From positions 65,400,278-65,464,277 of the forward strand of contig JBCNJP010000003.1 of the NCBI GenBank assembly GCA_039602395.1: a DNA stretch of 64,000 bases, written 5' to 3'. How positions within the stretch are numbered: position 1 is the stretch's first letter; each line of letters starts with the position of its first letter. Below are positions 33,655 to 44,563 of the stretch, in pieces. Source of the DNA: Deinandra increscens subsp. villosa. Lineage: Eukaryota; Streptophyta; Magnoliopsida; Asterales; Asteraceae. The notes beneath the pieces were generated by a model. The model did no database searches, was not told where the DNA came from, and saw nothing but the letters and a program-made list of their open reading frames with translations. The position numbers and the translations under genes were made by a program.

Positions 33655-36242
33655 TGTCACACCCCCAAATAACCACTAACGGAGTTTATACCGTTAAGGG
33701 GTGCGAGCAAACCAGGACCACAACCATTAGTTACAAATACTAAACGAATCAGAGTAAAGTCCAAATGTTCATAAATATAACAGTTTCAAAAGTTACGCAG
33801 CGGAATATAAACATAAATATCTTAGCACTAACCGCGTGCTTTAATTACAAAACATGAATTGTTATATAAATTCCCAAGTTAGTTCAAATAAAGTAAACAT
33901 TTTCTTGTGCCATGTCAACCTGCTCCGGATACTCCTCAGCGATCTGCAAAAGTTAAAACCACGCAAGTGTCAACCAAAAGGCTGGTGAGTTCACAGTGGG
34001 CTTGTCATGCATTGGCCCGGTCTCATAACCATTTTCTTTGTCAATATATACATACGTAATATTTGTTTTATGAAAAACGATGCTTTTAAACATCAATTAC
34101 CGATTATTTAATATGCGCTTAGTCTTGTAAGAATTAAAGTGCTCAACCGATATCGCGGGTAGCTAATCCGTCGTTTCATGCACTAAGGAAGATTGTACCA
34201 AGCTGACTATTTATTTTGCGGTGTTCCACCGTCATTTATTGTTATTTGCGGACTTTCGTCACTGCTCTTTTTGCCTCCCCCGTGTCCTCCTCTTGGAATC
34301 ACGGTATCAAATAGGCTGATATTGTTCCCCGTGCACCTCCAGTGCCCCGGAGCGGAGTTTGTCAAACCCCAGTAGATCTACCCAACATCCCCTCGCTTCC
34401 ACGAATTAATGGCACAATTAATTATGAGGACTTTTTATTTAACCAAAAACATTCCTTAGAAATCATGTGATATCATTTGGTTTAAAGCCTTTAACCTATG
34501 CTAGCCATATTAAAACATTTCACTTAGGGTTACCTTCGAACCCAAAAATCATTTATCAGTTTTATTCTTCGTAAACAACGACTTGAATCCCCCCCCCCCC
34601 CCAAGTGTTCCCATAAACACTTTGGTGAAAAACAGTCGATTTTTATTTGTCCGGTGCTCAGCACTCGTAAGTTTTGTCAGCATTGTTTTTAAGTTGTTCT
34701 TTCCGTCCCTAACGGGATCGTATCTTGCGGGTTAGTGACACTCACCTTTGGTTGCTCGGCTAGACTTGCTTAATTATCCTTGAATTGATTTCTTAATGAA
34801 GACCTATAATTCATTTAGGTCTTATATATTAGTCTTGTGTCTAATTCATTTCAAACAACGTTCACTATGGCCCATAACATAGCACGTTAAACTAAGACAC
34901 GACATATCGACACACGACACCGATGGTTGATCGTAAACAAGGGTTCATATACATCAGAAGTCGAACATGTATCATCATAGCATAATCATGTAAGTCATGG
35001 CATAACATTCAAGTAAATTGCACAAGTTTAGATTCTGGTCACAGTTTCGCTAGCCTAGTTTCGCTAGGCAGTTTCGCTGTGTACACGGGCAGCACTTTCG
35101 CTAGGCAATGCCCGATGACACAGTTTCGCTAGGCTAGTTTCGCTCGAAACTGTTGGCACAGTTTCGCTAGCCTAGTTTCGCCCGAAACTGGTTTGAACTT
35201 TCGTTCAGGGAATTTCGCTCGGTAGATTCGCTCGAGCTGGTCTGGTTGGTTTACCCGGCGACACTATAGTTTCGCTACATAGTGTCGCTGGATGAAGATA
35301 TACATAATTTCGCTGGACAGTTTCGCCCAGAGAACATGACAGTTTCGCTGGTCGCGAAAAACACATAAATCAGCCTAAAAATTAATCTAACAGCTTCCAT
35401 ATTACATGCAATTCATTATCTAGCATACATAATCATTTACCAACATAAATCAGTAAGCTTTAACACCTTAAACATGCATTTTCATCATCAAATCACTAAA
35501 AACACATTTTAACCTAAAATGACCTAATCTAGCATAAATCTTCAACATGGATGGATTTCACACGTAAAGTTACTGACTTTATGATAGATCTAGCATTCCT
35601 AAGCAACATATCAGAAGATCTAATGATAACAGAGATTTAGGCATGCTTTATGAAGAAACACATAGAAAAGCATAAAAATGGTGGTTTTTGGGAATCACGG
35701 TTGATCTAGGATCGATGGATGATCTTCACAACTCGAGGTGATGGCTGATTCTTGATGGTTCTTGGTTGAAATCAGCTGGTCCAGAAGTTTCAGGAGAGTG
35801 TGTGTGTTTTTGTGTAAATGAGGCAAATAGGAGAACTAGGGTTTATTAAGATTATTTATATCAGAGGCTAGTTTCGCTGGCAGTTTCGCTGGCCAGGCGA
35901 AACTAGCTCTGGTCACGCTTTAACTGATTAACTTAGCTGGCTACCGGGCGACACTACAGTTTCGCCCGGTAGTTTCGCTGGCTGCACAACTTAGGCAATT
36001 TTCACATTATCAAGGATTTACAATTTGTCATGCTATTCATAATATTAAATCATGCATTTAAATCACATTGCACAAAATGACATTAATAAATGAACACATA
36101 GCACATATGGGCGGGTTCGGTGATCAACCAAAGGTCGTGGACGTATTCGGCCTAGTTATGCATTAGTTACTAAGTTAATACTTATAACGTAACTAACGGA
36201 ATTGTCTAACGGAAGTAAACCTTGAAATTCCCGGATGTCACA
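33655..36242 (-). repeat. 3' LTR of the minus-strand chromovirus
   Basis: 2588 bp, colinear with the 2615-bp LTRs of the plus-strand copy but clearly diverged. It contains a dense array of AGTTTCGCT motifs at 35040-35350 and 35870-35990. A run of C at about 34590-34602 is seen. Its inner edge joins TCATCCCC, the complement of the purine tract. Confidence 0.85.
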
Positions 36243-36255
36243 TCATCCCCTTGTA
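36243..36255 (-). other. Polypurine tract of the minus-strand chromovirus
   Basis: Reads TACAAGGGGATGA on the minus strand, immediately before the LTR; identical to the tract at 56846-56858 in the plus-strand copy. Confidence 0.7.
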
Positions 36256-36389
36256 ATTGGAATTTTCGTCCCGAAAATTATTCTTGCGTCGTAGCGTCTG
36301 CAGCCTCGGCTGTCGTCGCTGGGGAAAGAAAGCAAAAGTTTTAGGGTCGCCACATCCTCCTCCTGTTAAAGGAATTTTGGTCCCCAAAA

Positions 36390-39300
36390 TTAAATCATAC
36401 CTTGAGTTTCTGTGGACATTTGCTCGAACAAGTGAGGATACTTTTTCCTCATTTGATCTTCTCGTTCCCAAGTATACTCAGGTCCACGCTTTGAGTTCCA
36501 TCGCACCTTGACGATCGGAATCTTGCTACGTTTGAGGGTTTTCTCCTCGCGTCCCATGATTTCTACCGGTTGCTCGATAAATCTCAAATGTTCATCGATT
36601 TCCAGTTCCTCCAAAGGAATTACTTCAGTGTCTTCAGCCAGACATTTCTTTAGATTGGAAATGTGAAACACGTTGTGAACTCCATCGAGTTCAGCAGGGA
36701 GTTGCAATCGATAGGCCACCGGGCCTACTTCCCCAATAATTTCAAACGGACCGATGTAGCGAGGATTCAACTTTCCACGCTTCCCGAAGCGTATCACTCC
36801 TTTCCAGGGAGATACCTTCAACAATACTTTGTCACCCACCTCAAACTTTAGAGGTTTTCGGCGTTTGTCGGCATAACTCTTTTGTCGATCACGCGCTGCA
36901 GCTAGCCGCTGCCTGATTTGAATAATTCGCTCGGTCATGTCATGGATGACTTCCGGTCCAGTGAGTCCTTTCTCACCCGTTTCGGCCCAACACACGGGCG
37001 ATCTACATTTTCTGCCATAAAGTGCTTCAAAAGGTGCTGCACCGATGCTTGAATGATAGCTATTGTTGTAAGAGAACTCCACCAGTGGAAGGTGAGTCTC
37101 CCAATCTTTCCCAAAGTCAAGAACGCAAGCTCGGAGCATATCTTCTAAGGTTTGAATGGTTCGTTCCGATTGACCATCTGTTTGTGGGTGATAGGCTGTA
37201 CTCATATCTAGTCGGGTTCCCAACGCTTCTTGCATTGATTGCCATAGCCGGGAAGTAAATCGAGGATCTCGATCAGAAATGATAGTCTTAGGTACACCGT
37301 GTAGCTTCACAATTTTGTCGATGTACAGTTTTGTCAATTTATCCATATTATCACTTTCCTTCATCGGAATGAAATGTGCCGATTTGGTTAATCGATCAAT
37401 GATAACCCAAATCGCATCCGGTTGATTCGATCGATGCGGTAATCCCGTTACAAAGTCCATTGAGATATCCTCCCATTTCCATTCTGGGATCTTTGGTTGC
37501 TGCAATAGCCCTGAAGGCTTTTGGTATTCAATCTTGACTCTTGAGCAGGTTAAGCATTTAGCCACATATCGAGCAATGTCGGCTTTCATATTCGGCCACC
37601 AATAAAGATTCTTCAAGTCCTGGTACATTTTATCCGATCCAGGGTGCACCGAGTATCTTGACTTGTGAGCCTCGTCCATCACGAGCTCACGGAGATTTCC
37701 AAACAAAGGAATCCAGATTCTGTCATTATAATACGTGAGTCCATCGGACTTAACTTCAGAATGGCCATCTATACCACGCAGTGCTTCAGCTGCGAAGTTT
37801 TCTGCTTTTAAAGCTTCTTGTTGGCAGTCGCGGATCCGATCCGGTAATCCTGAATGTATTGTAAGTTGAAGCGCTCGCACCTGTCGAGGCTTTTCGTACT
37901 CTTTTCTGCTTAGGGCATCTGCCACCACATTTGCTTTTCCCGGATGATATTTAATTGCCAAATCATAATCGTTCAGTAATTCAACCCACCTCCTTTGCCG
38001 CATGTTGAGGTCTTTCTGATCAAAGATGTGCTGTAAGCTTTTATGATCGGTGAATATTGTGCACTTTGTTCCGTATAGGTAATGTCTCCAAATCTTGAGT
38101 GCATGAACAACGGCTCCCAATTCCAAATCATGCGTTGTATAATTCTTCTCAGTGTCCTTTAGTTGCCTGGACCCATAGGCAATCACTTTGTCTCGTTGCA
38201 TCAACACGCAACCGAGTCCTTGGATTGATGCATCGCAGTAAACCACAAAGTCGTCAACTCCATCGGGTAACGCAAGAATTGGAGCTGAACATAACATATC
38301 TTTAAGCGTTTGGAACGCGCGTTCTTCTTTCTCACCCCATCTGTATTGCACTCCTTTGTGCGTTAAGGCTGTTAAGGGTTGAGCCAATTGAGAGAAACCC
38401 TTAATAAACCTTCGGTAATATCCGGCAAGTCCCAAAAATTGTCGGATTTCTGTTGGCGCTCTTGGAGTAGACCAATTCTTTATAGCTTCCACTTTGGCTG
38501 GGTCGACATGAATTCCTTCCTCATTAACAATGTGTCCAAGAAACTGGACTTCGCGGATCCAAAAATCGCACTTTGAAAACTTGGCGTAGAGCTGTTCCTT
38601 GCGGAGCAATTCCAAAATAAGTCGCAGGTGCTCCTCGTGTTCTTCCTTTGTCTTGGAGTAGATCAAAATATCATCGATGAAAACTATCACAAACTTATCG
38701 AGGTACGGCTTGCACACTCGATTCATCAGATCCATGAATACGGCAGGTGCATTGGTTAGCCCAAACGGCATAACCAGGAACTCGTAGTGACCATACCGAG
38801 TTCTGGAAGCAGTCTTGGGGACATCCTCATCACGAACGCGAAGCTGGTGGTATCCGGACCGTAGGTCAATCTTTGAAAAGTAGCTTGAACCCTGTAGTTG
38901 ATCGAAGAGATCGTCGATTCGAGGAAGAGGATACCGATTCTTGATCGTAATCTTGTTGAGTTCTCGGTAGTCGATACACATGCGGAACGTTCCATCCTTC
39001 TTTTTAACAAACAATACCGGAGCTCCCCACGGAGACGAACTTGGACGGATAAATCCCTTGTCGAGTAACTCTTGAAGTTGTGCGGAAAGTTCGTTGAGTT
39101 CACTTACCGCCAAACGGTAAGGTGCGCGTGCTATCGGAGCGGCGCCAGGAGCTAAGTCGATTCCAAACTCTACTTGTCGAAATGGAGGCAAACCCGGCAA
39201 ATTTTCAGGGAATACATCTTGGAAGTCGCGAACTATCGGGTAGTCGTTGATTTTACGCTCGGGAAGTGTCGAATCGGTGACGTTTGCAAGAATCGCGAAG

Positions 39301-39614
39301 TGACCTTTGCGAAGGCACTTTTGAGCTTTGAGAAACGAGATAATTCCAGTGACTGTTCCACCCTTTTCACCTTGAACCGTTAGCACATTTCCTTCTTCGA
39401 GTGGAATTCGGACCACTTTTTCTTGACACAAAATTTCAGCTCGATTTTCAGATAACCAATCCATTCCTACTATAACATCAAAGCTACCAATCGGGAAAGG
39501 CATAAGATCGATTCCTATCGTACGGCCAGCTAGTTCTAACTTACAGTCCTTAACTATCTGAGTCGTGTCATGAAGTTTACCGTTTGCTAGTTCTACCATT
39601 AACTGGTTTAGCAT
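36390..39614 (-). CDS. Chromovirus Pol: protease remnant, RT, RNase H, integrase, chromodomain-like tail
   Basis: 1074 aa from an internal Met that lies after the protease active site, so this is a partial polyprotein. In order: the retropepsin C-terminal part (IGSFDVIVGMDWL), reverse transcriptase with FIDDILIYSKT, RNase H (VVYCDASIQGLGCVL, then FTDHKSLQHI), the integrase zinc region (LTCSRVKIEYQKP), the integrase core with Asp in WEDISMDFVTG and ISDRDPRF and Glu in DGQSERTIQ, and a C-terminal tail (PIVKVRWNSKRGPEYTWE) like Tekay/Del-type chromodomains. One RT residue differs from the plus copy in ASRTRYGH (AFRTRYGH there). The protease is cut off by a 17-nt deletion just upstream. Confidence 0.85.
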   Translation of the reverse strand: MLNQLMVELANGKLHDTTQIVKDCKLELAGRTIGIDLMPFPIGSFDVIVGMDWLSENRAEILCQEKVVRIPLEEGNVLTVQGEKGGTVTGIISFLKAQKCLRKGHFAILANVTDSTLPERKINDYPIVRDFQDVFPENLPGLPPFRQVEFGIDLAPGAAPIARAPYRLAVSELNELSAQLQELLDKGFIRPSSSPWGAPVLFVKKKDGTFRMCIDYRELNKITIKNRYPLPRIDDLFDQLQGSSYFSKIDLRSGYHQLRVRDEDVPKTASRTRYGHYEFLVMPFGLTNAPAVFMDLMNRVCKPYLDKFVIVFIDDILIYSKTKEEHEEHLRLILELLRKEQLYAKFSKCDFWIREVQFLGHIVNEEGIHVDPAKVEAIKNWSTPRAPTEIRQFLGLAGYYRRFIKGFSQLAQPLTALTHKGVQYRWGEKEERAFQTLKDMLCSAPILALPDGVDDFVVYCDASIQGLGCVLMQRDKVIAYGSRQLKDTEKNYTTHDLELGAVVHALKIWRHYLYGTKCTIFTDHKSLQHIFDQKDLNMRQRRWVELLNDYDLAIKYHPGKANVVADALSRKEYEKPRQVRALQLTIHSGLPDRIRDCQQEALKAENFAAEALRGIDGHSEVKSDGLTYYNDRIWIPLFGNLRELVMDEAHKSRYSVHPGSDKMYQDLKNLYWWPNMKADIARYVAKCLTCSRVKIEYQKPSGLLQQPKIPEWKWEDISMDFVTGLPHRSNQPDAIWVIIDRLTKSAHFIPMKESDNMDKLTKLYIDKIVKLHGVPKTIISDRDPRFTSRLWQSMQEALGTRLDMSTAYHPQTDGQSERTIQTLEDMLRACVLDFGKDWETHLPLVEFSYNNSYHSSIGAAPFEALYGRKCRSPVCWAETGEKGLTGPEVIHDMTERIIQIRQRLAAARDRQKSYADKRRKPLKFEVGDKVLLKVSPWKGVIRFGKRGKLNPRYIGPFEIIGEVGPVAYRLQLPAELDGVHNVFHISNLKKCLAEDTEVIPLEELEIDEHLRFIEQPVEIMGREEKTLKRSKIPIVKVRWNSKRGPEYTWEREDQMRKKYPHLFEQMSTETQGMI

Positions 39615-40877
39615 TAATTAGTCTAGCAAACTTAGTGGAAATAAAGCTTCTTTCAGCACCAGAATCAATTAATACGGTAGCAAAGAAACCATTAAGAATA
39701 AATTTACCGTTGATCACGTTGGCATCATTGCGAGCTTCTCCTTGGCCCATCACAAAAGCTCGGCCTCTACCATTTCCACCATTTCCACCACTGCCATTGC
39801 CATTCCCATTGCCATTGCCATGGCCACCGTTGTTTCCCTAGTTGCCATTTCCTTGTCTTCCCAGTTGAGGGCAATCTCTCTTCATGTGGCCTTGGGCACC
39901 ACATTCATAGCAACCATTGTCATTTCTTCTTGGGACTCCATTGTTACGGTTCTGCCCATTGTTATTCCCGTTTCCCCGATTGTTACCATTGTTGTTGTTG
40001 TTCTGCCTCATCCGATTTTGTTGTTCAGGAATGACTGCCCAACAGTCGTTCGCCACGTGGCTTTTCTTACCACACCTTCCGCAAGTTAAACTTTTCCTAC
40101 AGACTCCCGAGTGATGCTTGCCGCAGGTGTTACACGTGGGCAGGTTCTGACCATTTCCGCCCTGGCGGTTGTTGCTGCTATTGATACCAGATCGCTTACT
40201 TTGACCTTGGGTGTGATAGGATTTCCCAGAGCTGTTGGCCACACTCTGCTGATTCATTGACACCTCAGGAACCTCATTTTCGGCCTTTCTTTTGCCACTC
40301 AAGGCTGTCTTCTCAGAAGCTTTCGCAGGAAGAGTTCCCTTCTCAATTTCTTGGTCAGTCAACTTATGAGCTAGACGAATAGCTTGTTGCACAGTTGCTG
40401 GGTTACTAGCAGTCACCATTCCTTTAATTTGAGGCGCGAGGCCTTCCAGATAACGCTCGATGCGTTTAAACTCAGCATCAACCATTGTGGGGCACAAGAC
40501 CGCGTACTCATGGTAACGCGCAGTATACTGTTCGATTTCAGACCCAACCATTTTCAGATTCAGGAATTCACCCTCTAGCTTCTTCACTTGGTCACGGGGA
40601 CAGTACTCATCCATGATCAGTTCCTTAAATGCTTCCCATTGCATGTTATTAGCCGCATCAATCCCAATCATCTGGATCTCGGCGTTCCACCAGGAGAGTG
40701 CAGCTCCCTCGAAGGTACCAGTAGCAAACTTCACCTTGCTTTCAGTCGGGCAATTACACATGGAGAAAACCTTCTCGGACTTCTCGATCCACCTGAGGAG
40801 TCCTACCGCTCCTTCTTCGCCGGAAAATGTTAGTGGCTTGCAGTCCATGAAGGACTTAAACGTGCAGTGGTGGTTTC
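39615..40877 (-). pseudogene. Chromovirus Gag and protease start (broken)
   Basis: The minus-strand gag frame (39838-40848) has the retrotransposon gag domain (GAVGLLRWIEKSEKVFSMCNCP..., ALSWWNAEIQ) and CCHC-type knuckles (CGRCGKKSHVANDCW, CYECGAQGHMKRDC). It ends at a TAG where the plus copy has a Gln codon. The protease start (DSGAERSFIS) lies between 39615 and 39720. A 17-nt deletion after INAKP, relative to the plus copy, shifts the frame into Pol. Gag and Pol are therefore uncoupled and this copy is disabled. Confidence 0.8.
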
Positions 40878-40958
40878 CTGATGCATAAATAGTTCGGGTT
40901 TCAAATTTAAACAGGTCAAATATAATTCGCTTTGTGCCTTAACCGGCATATTAGTTAC
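40878..40958 (-). other. Candidate 81-nt intron in chromovirus gag
   Basis: On the minus strand a GTAACT donor (after CAGG) and a TGCATCAG acceptor bound 81 nt that include in-frame stops. Joining the flanks keeps one frame from the ATG at 41079 into gag. The other copy has an 81-nt equivalent at 52098-52178. Confidence 0.55.
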
Positions 40959-41079
40959 CCTGAGCGGCATATGCAGCTTGGACGGCTGCCACCGCGGCTT
41001 GCACGTGTTCATTAATCATCGCTTGCAGCTGTGCAGGCGTCATGTTGATGTTATTCCTTCCGTGTCCTCTTCCAGACAT
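40959..41079 (-). CDS. Chromovirus Gag N-terminal segment (candidate exon 1)
   Basis: Starts MSGRGHGR and carries MTPAQLQAMINEHVQAAVAAVQAA, an N-terminal gag helix commonly seen in Gypsy elements. It runs into stops about 12 nt past the donor-like CAGGGTAACT site unless spliced. It is 121 nt long, which gives a phase-1 junction, as in the plus-strand copy. Confidence 0.6.
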
Positions 41080-41437
41080 CTTGCTGGACAGTTAAAGTAG
41101 CCAGTGATCAGTCACAGTTATACTTTATACATATCCCATAATATGTATATTATCCATTTCCCGTTATCCCACTATTAGTCCAGAAAAAATTTTGTGCATA
41201 ATCGAGGCGTCGTCGGAGAACGTCGGAAGTCGTAAGCGCTATCGTCGAAAGTCGGCTTTCCCATAAAAGTCACCGTCGGCGTAGTCATCGTAGTAGAAAT
41301 CAGGACGTAGCGTGTAGCATCGTTTCGTTGTCGCTTTCCCCAGAGTAGTGCGCGTATTATCGTTCGCGTTTCGTATTCGTGTGTGACATTTTCCTAAGGT
41401 TTTTCCGTTAGACTACTTAGACACGGTCTATATATGA

Positions 41438-43016
41438 AAAAGTTAGTAAAGCTGCTGTCGAAGTTGCCGACAGAGTAATTCAACTTCAAGAGGAACTTAC
41501 AAAGTTGCGTGATGAAAATGGTAAGGTTCAAAGTAAAACTAACATTTTGAAACAAGATGTTCTTTACTATAAGAAACGAGTAGAGAAAGTTACTGAAGAA
41601 GTTCTGGAAGAATGTCGCTTGAGACAATGTCATATAATTGATTATAACAAATTGTCTGACAAGTACATTGCTTCACAAAAAGAGTTATCGAAAGCTAATA
41701 TGAAAATATCTGACCAACACATTGAGATCTTTGATCTGCAAAGGAAATTGAAAAATTGCAACAATTCACCAACTTTTCTGAATTTTTTGTATAAGTTGGA
41801 AAAGAGTCAGGAGAATGGTAAAGATGCGAGTCTTCATCAAGTTCCTGCTCCTGTTGATATTGAATTTTCCGTTCCAGCTATACCATCTGGTATTGAACAA
41901 CATGATTATTCAAAATTTGCTGATACCAGTTCAGAAAAGAAAACAAAGTCCAACTCAAAGAAGAATAAAAAGGAGGTTGATTACTGCAACGGGTTGAAGT
42001 TTGCTTCCAAATCTACATTTCTTGAAAACGAAAAAGTGTTTTATGGAAATCCAGGAAAGGTGAAAATGCCAAAGTTTTCTGAGATTGTGATAGATGAGTC
42101 TTTGATTTCTGGGAAAAATTATGTGAAAGGAATCAAATATGAATTTACAAAGCTTGCCAAACAGGGTCATGAGATACCAAATTCTGTTCACGATAAAGAC
42201 AAGCAAAAGAATGTTGGTTTGGGATTTGAAGAAAAAGAAGCACCGACTGAGGATTTCAACAAGAAGAAAGTCAAACCAAAGAAGATAAAGAAGCAGAAGG
42301 TGTTTTCAGATAAGAAGCCACAATGTTGGAAAAAGAAAGTATCTTCAACAGATGAAAAGCTTTCTTTTGAAGAGTCTTCTTGTATATATGATGCTACACC
42401 ACCAAGCGGTAACAATTCAGATTCATTTTATTCTGCTAATTCTAACAGGTTTTATCGTCAAGATAAATGATTTGGTTATGGAGATGATTCTGATTTTTAT
42501 GATTCTCCAAAATGTTTTCCAAAATTTCATAAACCAAAGAAATTTCAACCTGTGCTTTCAAAAGTTTATGATGAATGTCTGACTGATCAGTTTGGAAAAC
42601 CGATTTCTATCAATCCAACTGGTAAAAGACCTTGTTATGTTTGTCGTAAGAAAGGTCATTATGCAAATAATTGTTCTACGACAACTAATAATTCATCATC
42701 AAATGCCAAACATACAAAGTATGTTGATCTTGATGGCATTATTTTTAGTGAACCAATGCCCAATACTAAATTTTCATGGCAAAAGAAGCCTCTTTTGGAA
42801 AAACTGGGTAGTAGTTCTGATTGTTACTCATCAGTTGACAATGGTTCACTAGGAATCATCAAACCAAAACAGGAATGGAGACCGAAAGTTCTCTCCACGG
42901 CCAACACAGATTCTGTTGAAGACACTAGACGACCTACCATCGTTGGGGATGAGGGTCGGGGTCTTAAGAACTTACTATTTTCCAGTGTTTGCAGGTATTT
43001 CAGGAAGGTCTGTTAG
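41438..43016 (+). pseudogene. Gag of TR-GAG 2, C-terminal part
   Basis: Continues the split gag in frame from the right-hand TSD copy, through a Lys-rich coiled-coil region (VIQLQEELTKLRDENGKVQ), to a CCHC knuckle CYVCRKKGHYANNC (codons near 42632-42673) and a tail (QEWRPKVLS). A single in-frame TGA at 42468-42470 interrupts it; the frame is otherwise open. Segments such as YEFTKLAKQGHE...NVGLGF match the gag at 1-966 (AEFSRLAKNGHS...HVGLGF), which shows one family. Confidence 0.8.
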
Positions 43017-43556
43017 TAATCGTGGGGTTGTTGACAGTGAGATACTTGTGTTTTTTAAGTTAAAATGCATCGTTCTTATCTTTGAAAAACTGATTTTCAA
43101 TCATATCATTTTCAAAAATGTGTCTAAGTGTTGATCGATCATTTTCTTTTTGTTTTTTATTTTCTGTCATTCATATTTTTAGGGGGAGACCATTTGAAAA
43201 TTCAAAAACATAGTGTTTGTTTGAATTTTAGGGGGAAAATATATAAAAAAATGAAAAGAAAATTTGAGAAATTGATCCGACAAAAGCGAGAAATGATAGT
43301 ACATCAGCATATACGTCATCTGCCATGGATAGACTAAGTCTAAAGGCTGTAGGTACTTGTATAATCTGTAAATGTGCATGACTAATCTGACATCTGCAAG
43401 TAAGATATAAACATAAAGCTTGCCTGATAATCTTTGGTTGTTTGCTTCTTGATGAATACTATGTGATGATTCTGACAAAAATAGAATAATGAGATATTCG
43501 GATGAATGCATGTTTTCATTTTGAAAGATTTAAACTTGTTTGATTTTCTTTATTTT

Positions 43557-43796
43557 GTCAAACGATCGGACTTTCTCTGCGTATCGAAAGATCGACCTGA
43601 TTGTTGTTCGTTTGACGTTCTGCTTTATTTTCATTGGTGTTTCGTATAATCCATCAGACTTTCTCTGCGTATACGGAAGTATCGACCTGATTGTTATTGG
43701 ATTATAAAGCTTCAACTTGTTTTGTTTCTTATTTTCTCAAATACTTGGGCTTTCTCTACGTGTCCACAAGACCGACCTGATTGCTAGGTATTTGAG
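43557..43796 (+). other. Triple-hairpin module, copy 3
   Basis: Stem-loops at 43557-43616, 43645-43706 and 43736-43796. Arms: GTCAAACGA/TCGTTTGAC (9 of 9), TATAATCCA/TGGATTATA (9 of 9) and CTCAAATAC/GTATTTGAG (9 of 9). The core GACTTTCTCTGCGTAT is kept in the first two and CTTTCTCTACGTG in the third. The inner ATCAG/CTGAT of hairpin 2 replaces ATCGG/CTGAT, a G-U to A-U change that keeps pairing. Located between gag and the 3' LTR, as in TR-GAG 1. Confidence 0.75.
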
Positions 43797-44552
43797 GTTC
43801 TGCTTTATTTTTGCATGACTCATCAAGGATGCTTAAATCTCAAATAAAAGTTACTTCTATATGATAAACATGATGATTTGCTAGTATTTCTGATAGAGTA
43901 GAGGCTGAGTTATCAGTGCATGATAAAAAATTACCTCAAGCATATCTGAAAACGATAAATATGATTGGTGCATGTTGAAATAAACAATCAATGTTGTATT
44001 TGCGATTATCTTGGCTTGCATGCTGATTAAGACCGAAATTGAAATGTGCTAGATGCGTTATGTCTGATATGATCTTGCGTCGTGATCTTTCTCACAAAAT
44101 ACCAAAAATAGAGTTTGTTTCTGTATTGCATTTACATTTAATTTTAGAAAAAATACAAAAAGATTTTTGGTGTGTTTTAACATAAGTTTGAAAAATCAAA
44201 AAGATTTTAGGATTGTTTTGACATAAGTTTGAAAAAAAAATACCAAAAATAGAGTTTGTTTCTGTATTGCATTTACTTCTTTTTTGTTTTCGATTGATCG
44301 ACACAAGATACGAAAAACATTTTCAAAATCTATATTTTGGATTCTCGAAGAGAAGTTTTGCGCCAAGATTATTTATGATTGGCCAGGTACTCCAAGGAAT
44401 GAGTTTATCACAACTTCAAGTCTTCTGAAGATGTTGATAAAGATGAAAGAAATTGTGCATCGTCAAGTATTCAAAGATGAAGCTTCCATCAAGTTGAGGG
44501 GGAGTTTGTTCGAAGAATATGTTTTAACTGGCGAACAGATACTGCACATGAC

Positions 44553-44563
44553 GAGGGGGAGTT
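44553..44563 (+). other. Polypurine tract of TR-GAG 2
   Basis: GAGGGGGAGTT abuts the 3' LTR. A second similar string, TTGAGGGGGAGTTTGTT, lies about 57 bp upstream. TR-GAG 1 also has two (3642 and 3704). Confidence 0.8.

Larger units (their letters stand above)
33655..41437 (-). mobile_element. Minus-strand chromovirus (Gypsy) lacking its 5' LTR
   Basis: Flanked by TSD AAAAG (33650-33654 and 41438-41442). Removing the insert and one TSD restores the open gag frame of the host TR-GAG. The left end is a full 3' LTR (33655-36242, 2588 bp, TGTGACA...TGTGACA on its own strand). Then come pol (36390-39614), gag (39838-41079) and part of the leader. The right end stops in the leader's AT repeat (near TATATAGACCGTGTC) with no primer site and no 5' LTR. 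Same family as 48807-59473. Confidence 0.9.

Noticed and set aside
34590..34602. Poly-C run as a functional site
   Set aside because: Homopolymer in a decayed LTR that is prone to sequencing error. The same caution applies to 26929-26937.
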